A stretch of 24,016 nucleotides of DNA from positions 1 to 24,016 of IMG/VR virus record IMGVR_UViG_3300045781_000053. One strand, 5' to 3'. This DNA is from a virus. The notes under the pieces were generated by a model that made no database searches, was not told where the DNA came from, and saw only the letters and a program-made list of their open reading frames with translations. Position 1 is the first letter of the stretch, and each line of letters starts with the position of its first letter. The position numbers were made by a program, and so were the translations under genes. Positions 19,482-24,016 of the stretch are shown here, one piece after another.

Positions 19482-19859
19482 ATGTCCAAAAAGACTGTTG
19501 CGAATACCGCACTTGACCCCACCTTGCCCAAGACTGAAATCGAGCTTAAGGGAAAGAAATACTTCCTTTGCTATGACTTCAATGCCATCGCCGTCGCCGA
19601 AAATCTTTCCGGCATCAACATGCTCACGGCCATCGACTTCCAGAAGCTCGACGCCGGCAAGCTGCGCGCGCTGCTCTTTGCCGCGCTGCTCAAGCTACAG
19701 CCTGAGCTGACCCTCGAAGCGGTTGGCGACCTGATGCCGCTCCCCACGATGTTCGGCGAGCTGGCTACCGCCCTGGCCGCGTGCTACTACGGCGCAAATA
19801 GCGTGGATGGTATCCGGGAGGAAGCGCCGGAAAACCCCGCGACGCCAGAGAGTCTCTAA
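19482..19859 (+). CDS. Tail assembly chaperone, short form (gpG-like)
   Basis: This 125-residue protein ends at TAA 19857-19859. It has a small beta start (KTEIELKGKKYFLCYDFNAI) followed by helices (AVAENLSGINMLTAIDFQKL, KLRALLFAALLKLQPELTLE, PTMFGELATALAACYYG), the pattern of siphophage tail assembly chaperones. Near its end it carries a -1 slippery sequence, so a fraction of ribosomes should continue into the next frame and make a longer gpGT-like protein. The short and long forms coat the tape measure during tail assembly. No ribosome site is visible before the ATG. Confidence 0.88.
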   Translation: MSKKTVANTALDPTLPKTEIELKGKKYFLCYDFNAIAVAENLSGINMLTAIDFQKLDAGKLRALLFAALLKLQPELTLEAVGDLMPLPTMFGELATALAACYYGANSVDGIREEAPENPATPESL

Positions 19860-20203
19860 CTCCCGAGGTTCTCTGGCAGCTCCTGCTGGCTGAGGCACGC
19901 TTCTGCTTTCACCTGTCGCCCGAGGAGTTCTGGGCGCTCACTCCCCGCCAGTTCGCCGCGCTGCGCCGCTTCCACCACTACCAGGTGCAGCACACCGAGC
20001 TGCTGAACGGGATGGCATGCGCCGCCACCGCCAACTTCTCCCTTGGAGCTCCCAAAAAGCCGCTCCGTCCGCAACTCTTCATGCCGTCACAGTGGAGGCG
20101 CCAGTCAGCCGAGCGCCCCCGCCGCCTCACCCGCAAAAAGATTGCGCAGCAAATCATGAACGTCATCCTGGCAACGCCAGGCACCACCGTGAAGGAGGGT
20201 TAG
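19802..20203 (+). CDS. Tail assembly chaperone extension (gpT-like), made by -1 frameshift
   Basis: The -1 frame is open from 19802 to TAG 20201-20203 without its own plausible start. After a shift at 19832-19838 the ribosome would read from 19838: RDARESLTPEVLWQLLLAEA, then RFCFHLSPEEFWALTPRQFA, ALRRFHHYQVQHTELLNGMA and a basic C-terminus. The '-PEEFW-LTPRQFAAL-' motif is typical of the T region of such chaperones. The fused product from 19482 would be about 240 residues (119 + 121). It ends 3 bases before the tape measure gene, the standard position. An ATG at 19985 would give only a fragment. Confidence 0.88.
   Translation, partial: RGWYPGGSAGKPRDARESLTPEVLWQLLLAEARFCFHLSPEEFWALTPRQFAALRRFHHYQVQHTELLNGMACAATANFSLGAPKKPLRPQLFMPSQWRRQSAERPRRLTRKKIAQQIMNVILATPGTTVKEG
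19832..19877 (+). promoter_or_regulatory. Programmed -1 ribosomal frameshift signal
   Basis: The heptamer A-AAC-CCC (19832-19838) fits X-XXY-YYZ with AAC and CCC as zero-frame codons. After a 5-base spacer, GCCAGAGA (19844-19851) pairs with TCTCTGGC (19870-19877) as an 8-bp stem with an 18-nt loop that contains the zero-frame stop. Heptamer, spacing and stem all match known -1 signals. Confidence 0.85.
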
Positions 20204-20206
20204 GCC

Positions 20207-22525
20207 ATGGCCGTCGCATCGCTATCCGTAAACCTCCGGGCCAATACCTCCCAGGTCACAACCGAGCTGGAGAAGATGAAGACCTCCGCCCGGGCCGCCA
20301 TGCGCGAGACGCAGAAGGAGATTCAGGAGTCCAACCACTCCCTGGGTCTCTTCGGTGAGGCCTTCGGCGTCACGGTCCCGCGCCACATTCGGACGTTTGT
20401 CTCGGAGCTGCCCGGCGTCTCCAAGGCCATGTCCGCGGCCTTTGATGCCATTGCCATCTTCGTCGTCATCAAGGTCATCGCCGAGGCTGCCGAGAAAGTC
20501 AAGCAGCTGAAAGAGGCGTGGGACGAACACGGCAAAAAGGCCGGGGAAATGGCCAAGCAGATGGGCGAGGTTCTGATTCCCATCCGCAACGCCAACGACG
20601 CCCTGGAAGTGCAGAAGGACGCAATCCAGAAGTCGATTGACAAGCTGGAGCACAAGCCGCACAACGCCATCAAGGATGCGATCGACGAGGCAATCGTCAG
20701 CGCCGATACCCTGGTAGAAAAACTTTCACAGTCCGCCCAGAAGGTATCCGACCTGCTGCGCAAGCAGTCTGTTAGCAGCACCTGGGGGTTCATCACTGGC
20801 CAGGGTGCCACTACCGACGTATCTCGTGGGTGGGACAACTTCTCTTCCAGGATGGAACAGACCGTCGAGCATTTTCGTGACGAGCTGGTCGAGGCGAAGT
20901 CCCATGGCTCCAGCCAGGAACAACTCAATGAGATCACGGGAAACGCGCGCACGGCTCTGACCAAGGTGTTTGAGGACTACCGCAAGGAATACCAGAGCGG
21001 AGATCCGAATCATATCGGATACATGCCCTACAACCAGGCTGTGCTGGAGCAGAAGAAGTACAACCCGAATTCCACCACGCCGGGAGCCGATTATTCGAAA
21101 ACCATTCAGGCGCTGAGCGTCGTCAACTACTCCGCCCAGCAGCAGTTGCAGCACGCCCTGGGGGAATTCGATCTCGGTGATCTTAAGAAGCGCCAGGGGG
21201 TTGACCAGGCTGCCGCAGCCAACAAGAAGGACACCACCAAGGGCGATGAGGCGGAGAAGCGCCTCATCGGAATCATCCTGGAAGGCTTGGCTGATGCGAA
21301 TGCGCGCTACGATCGCGCCCTCCAGCTTCCGTCTGTCCGGCCTGGTAACGAAGAGTGGGCCTACGGAGTTAAAAACCCCGACACTGGAATGCGACAAGGT
21401 GGAGAGTTCGCCAAGCTCCGCGCCGCGGCCTACAAGGAAGACGAGGCTGAGGAACACAAAGACCTGGAGGAGTTCAACCGCTTCAATAACAAGCTGAACG
21501 CCGAGAACGACCGGCTGGCCTCCATCCACGAAAAAGAAGCGAAGGACCAGGAAGAGCACGTCAAAAAGACCGGGGAGATCGCCGCCAAGTGGATCGAGTT
21601 CCGGCAGAAGACCGGAGCCCTGTCGCAACCGGAGGCCAGCAAGCAGCTCACCGCGGCACATACCTCTGAGTTCACCCAGATGATGTCAATCCTGGTGGCC
21701 AACCGCGACCGTATCGCGGCCGAGTCGCCAGGCGCCCGCTCTGATGGTGACCTCAAAGTCTGGCAGGAACGTCACACCGAGCAGTTGCAGAAGGCCAACG
21801 GCGCCATCTCCACGGCGCAGGATGCCTTTGGCCTGCAGCACGCGCAGGACACCTACAACCAGTCAATGCAGACGGCCGGCCGCGGCTTCCATGAGTTCTT
21901 CACCGAGTTCACCAACGACGCTAACAACTCGGCGGCCACGGTGAAGAACATCATGAGCACCACGGTCAATGGCATCAACGCCCAGATCGCCAACGCCATG
22001 ATGGGCAAAAAGACCAGCTTCCACAAGGTCTTCGAGCAGGCTGGATCCAGCATGATCCAGTCCGGACTGAAAAAGGGCGAGTCGGCCGTGGCCAGCGCCT
22101 TCGGTATGGGAAAGCAGGGTTCCTCTCCTCTCAAACCCATGTTCGTCAGCGTGGTGTCTGGCCTAGGAGGCCTTGGCCAGGCGGGTGGGGGCATCCTCTC
22201 CGGCCTCAAGCACCTCTTCGGCTTCGCCGCCGGTGGCGATCCTGACCCGTACGGAATCTCCATGGTAGGCGAGAAAGGCCCGGAACTCTTCATCCCGCAT
22301 GGCGTCTCCGGAACCATCATCCCGAATGACCGGATCGGATCGTTCGGAAGCAGCAAAGACGGCTCTACCTACAACATTGACGCCCGCGGCACCAACGCCT
22401 CTGAGGTGGATATGCGCGTTCGCCAGGGGATGATCATGGCCCACAACCAGGCCGTGCAGTCCTCGGCCATGGCGCAACAGGAGCGTGCGCGCCGCATGCC
22501 ATCGAGTAAGCGAGGGGGCTTCTAA
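20207..22525 (+). CDS. Tape measure protein
   Basis: This 772-residue protein follows directly after the tail chaperones. The N-terminus (SLSVNLRANTSQVTTELEKM) and long helical, coiled-coil regions are typical, as is one short hydrophobic stretch near 79-92 (FDAIAIFVVIKVI, inner part). The C-terminal signature includes GFAAGGDPDPYGISMVGEKG, PELFIPHGVSGTIIPNDRIG and a basic end. It sets tail length and is ejected ahead of the DNA; 772 residues would suggest a tail a little over 100 nm by the usual 0.15 nm per residue rule. No lytic domain is evident. Its stop overlaps the next start by one base. Confidence 0.95.
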   Translation: MAVASLSVNLRANTSQVTTELEKMKTSARAAMRETQKEIQESNHSLGLFGEAFGVTVPRHIRTFVSELPGVSKAMSAAFDAIAIFVVIKVIAEAAEKVKQLKEAWDEHGKKAGEMAKQMGEVLIPIRNANDALEVQKDAIQKSIDKLEHKPHNAIKDAIDEAIVSADTLVEKLSQSAQKVSDLLRKQSVSSTWGFITGQGATTDVSRGWDNFSSRMEQTVEHFRDELVEAKSHGSSQEQLNEITGNARTALTKVFEDYRKEYQSGDPNHIGYMPYNQAVLEQKKYNPNSTTPGADYSKTIQALSVVNYSAQQQLQHALGEFDLGDLKKRQGVDQAAAANKKDTTKGDEAEKRLIGIILEGLADANARYDRALQLPSVRPGNEEWAYGVKNPDTGMRQGGEFAKLRAAAYKEDEAEEHKDLEEFNRFNNKLNAENDRLASIHEKEAKDQEEHVKKTGEIAAKWIEFRQKTGALSQPEASKQLTAAHTSEFTQMMSILVANRDRIAAESPGARSDGDLKVWQERHTEQLQKANGAISTAQDAFGLQHAQDTYNQSMQTAGRGFHEFFTEFTNDANNSAATVKNIMSTTVNGINAQIANAMMGKKTSFHKVFEQAGSSMIQSGLKKGESAVASAFGMGKQGSSPLKPMFVSVVSGLGGLGQAGGGILSGLKHLFGFAAGGDPDPYGISMVGEKGPELFIPHGVSGTIIPNDRIGSFGSSKDGSTYNIDARGTNASEVDMRVRQGMIMAHNQAVQSSAMAQQERARRMPSSKRGGF

Positions 22526-23586
22526 TGCTCGCGCAATATCAGGACAAGCCGGTCAACTGGAGCGGTGGCTCGATTGTGAGCGTCAGCGGCCAGAGCTTTA
22601 CCCAGGCCTTGCAGGCGTATTTGCAGTACACGCCATCCAGCCAGAGCTTCCTCGCCCTGGCCGGCGTCACGCTGACCATCTCCGGATGGATCAATACGGC
22701 TGGCCTGGCCGGGCACCCATCCACCAGCTCCACCTGGAACGCCGCGCTGGCCGTGCTTATCACCTCCACCTCGGGAGTGCAGAGCTACGCGACGGTAACT
22801 GGTACCACGGTAGCCTCCGGCTCTGGCTGGACGTACGTCACCGGGACCGTCACGATCCCGGCCAACGCCGCCACGCTGCAGCTCTGCCTGAACATAGACC
22901 AGACCACTAACAACGCCAGCTACACCGCGCTGTTTGCCAACGTGACCTGCACCCTCAGCTTCAATGGCTGGAACATTCTTCCGATGCCAAAATCTCCAGC
23001 GCCGAAGCAGCTCGACATGGAGATCACCGATAGCGTCAGCCAGGTGCAGTCGCCCTTTACTCTGGCTACGCAGATGCAGGTGTGGCCTGGGGCGGAACGG
23101 TGGAATTGCAACGTCTCCATGCCGCCCATGAAGCGCCCCATCTCCAATCCTTGGGTCGCCTGGCTGATGTCGTTGCAGGGCATCCTGAACACTTTCCTCA
23201 TGGGAGACGCGACGCACGCCATTCCCGCTGGCAACCCCGCGGGAACACCCCTGGTGGACGGTACCGTCTCCGGCTACAACCTGCCTGCATTCTACGTACT
23301 GCACACCAAGGGCTGGACGCCAAACACCGGCAACCTGCTGCTCGCCGGTGACTACATTCAGCTCGGCGTGCGCCTGCACCGGCTGACCAAGACGGTCAAC
23401 TCAGATGCCAACGGAAACGCCGTGCTGAATATCTGGCCGGCCATCCGCGAGATGCCGGGCGATGGCCAGCTCCTGATTGTCAGTGACACCCACGGGCTGT
23501 GGCGCCTGGCGGAGAACAAGCGCGCCTGGACCGAGTTCAACACCCAGATAGTGCCACTCTCCTGGAAGATGACGGAGGCCCGATGA
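22525..23586 (+). CDS. Distal (minor) tail protein with N-terminal carbohydrate-binding-like domain
   Basis: This 353-residue protein is preceded by GAGGGGG. Residues about 15-146 look like a beta-sandwich carbohydrate-binding module (CBM4/9 style): SFTQALQAYLQYTPSSQSF, GVTLTISGWINTAG, GSGWTYVTGTVTIPANAATL, and LCLNIDQTTNNASYTALFAN. Residues about 150-353 match a siphophage distal-tail family: ERWNCNVSMPPMKRPISNPW, WLMSLQGILNTFLMGD, NPAGTPLVDGTVSGYNLP, LLAGDYIQLGVRLHRL, NIWPAIREMPGDGQLLIVSD. The family version is usually about 200 residues, so the N-terminal domain is an addition. It lies between the tape measure and another distal tail gene and is coupled to the latter by ATGA. It probably helps bind cell-surface sugars. 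Confidence 0.85.
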   Translation: MLAQYQDKPVNWSGGSIVSVSGQSFTQALQAYLQYTPSSQSFLALAGVTLTISGWINTAGLAGHPSTSSTWNAALAVLITSTSGVQSYATVTGTTVASGSGWTYVTGTVTIPANAATLQLCLNIDQTTNNASYTALFANVTCTLSFNGWNILPMPKSPAPKQLDMEITDSVSQVQSPFTLATQMQVWPGAERWNCNVSMPPMKRPISNPWVAWLMSLQGILNTFLMGDATHAIPAGNPAGTPLVDGTVSGYNLPAFYVLHTKGWTPNTGNLLLAGDYIQLGVRLHRLTKTVNSDANGNAVLNIWPAIREMPGDGQLLIVSDTHGLWRLAENKRAWTEFNTQIVPLSWKMTEAR

Positions 23587-24016
23587 CTACGCGCAATCTG
23601 ACCACCAACCAGGCCGCCGCGGTCACCGGGACAGTCCTCTATCCGGCCCTGCTCTTCGATCTGATCTTCGGCGATGGCACCTATCACGTCTGGTGCGGCA
23701 TTGGCAGCCTCATCGTCAACGGCGTCACATACTTGGGTGTGGGCAGCCTGGGCAAGGTCAGCACCATCAGCGAGGGAACCAGCGTCGAAGCCAAGGGCGT
23801 CACGATGACGCTATCCGGCATCGACCCAACTCTGCTTCCGGAAGCCATGTCGGAGATCAGCGTAGCCAGCCGGGCCAAGATATACCTGGCGTTGCTCAAC
23901 CCGCAGGCCACCAGCATGAGCGGCCTGGTGATTGACACACCCGTCTGCCTGTTCAGCGGCATCATGGATGCCCCCTCCATCGACATGGACACCAACACCT
24001 GCACCATCAGCATTGA
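23583..24016 (+). CDS. Distal tail protein, DUF2163-like (3' truncated)
   Basis: The frame starts at ATG 23583 (ATGA overlap) and stays open to the window end, giving 144 codons. The sequence matches a siphophage minor-tail family found after the distal tail gene: VLYPALLFDLIFGDGTYHVW, CGIGSLIVNGVTYLGVGSLG, VSTISEGTSVEAKGVTMTLS, GIDPTLLPEAMSEISVASRA and KIYLALLNPQ, ending LFSGIMDAPSIDMDTNTCTI. It is probably part of the tail-tip complex. The remainder lies outside the window. Confidence 0.85.
   Translation, partial: MTTRNLTTNQAAAVTGTVLYPALLFDLIFGDGTYHVWCGIGSLIVNGVTYLGVGSLGKVSTISEGTSVEAKGVTMTLSGIDPTLLPEAMSEISVASRAKIYLALLNPQATSMSGLVIDTPVCLFSGIMDAPSIDMDTNTCTISI

Noticed and set aside
19985-20203. 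Independent gene starting at ATG 19985
   Set aside because: It covers only the end of a longer open frame whose upstream part has the gpT motif; the frameshift product explains it better.
20726-21661. Minus-strand open frame of 311 codons
   Set aside because: It is antisense to the tape measure gene, with a low-complexity Leu/Val-rich translation and no ribosome site evidence.

Overview
This window is a tailed-phage genome segment (prophage or free phage) with an HK97-type head and a long, non-contractile siphovirus tail. From about 10.1 kb to the end the order is textbook: HNH nuclease, small terminase (P27 type), large terminase, portal, U35 prohead protease, HK97-fold major capsid protein, head-tail connectors, gp10-like neck protein, tail terminator, tail tube, tail assembly chaperones with a -1 frameshift, tape measure, and two distal tail proteins, the last cut by the window end. 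The sequence is GC-rich and uses GGAG-type ribosome sites, so the host is a GC-rich Gram-negative-like bacterium. The general look suggested Acidobacteriota to me, but nothing here proves a host. No integrase is visible. The HicAB module would fit a temperate phage but does not prove one.

Layout. (1) 1-3345, + strand: tightly overlapping early genes: two related small helical proteins, a phage J-domain protein, a large cytosine-C5 DNA methyltransferase with five internal 28-residue repeats, and a 45-residue membrane protein. (2) 3475-4512: a basic winged-helix protein, perhaps a replication initiator or regulator, closed by a strong terminator. (3) 4576-6758: a gene-poor accessory and control region. 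It carries a minus-strand unit hicA-hicB-secreted protein with its own promoter, two HicB-type operators and a terminator, plus a separate family of palindromes (TGTAACC, 4-5 bp spacer, GGTTACA) scattered over 2 kb. (4) 6759-10123, + strand: a terminator right before the first gene, then small cysteine-rich, membrane and helical proteins and a lysozyme-like gene, probably including lysis functions. (5) 10127-24016: packaging, head and tail genes.

How it fits together. All + strand genes from 6790 rightwards appear to be one late block. Two intrinsic terminators at its left end (6759-6785 and 7945-7970) suggest that late transcription must read through them. Hairpins follow the major capsid and tail-tube genes, the two most abundant products. 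The most informative findings are the complete programmed frameshift signal in the tail chaperone genes, the methyltransferase repeat array, the two distinct operator families around hicAB, the cysteine-rich tail of the prohead protease, and a carbohydrate-binding-like domain fused to a distal tail protein.
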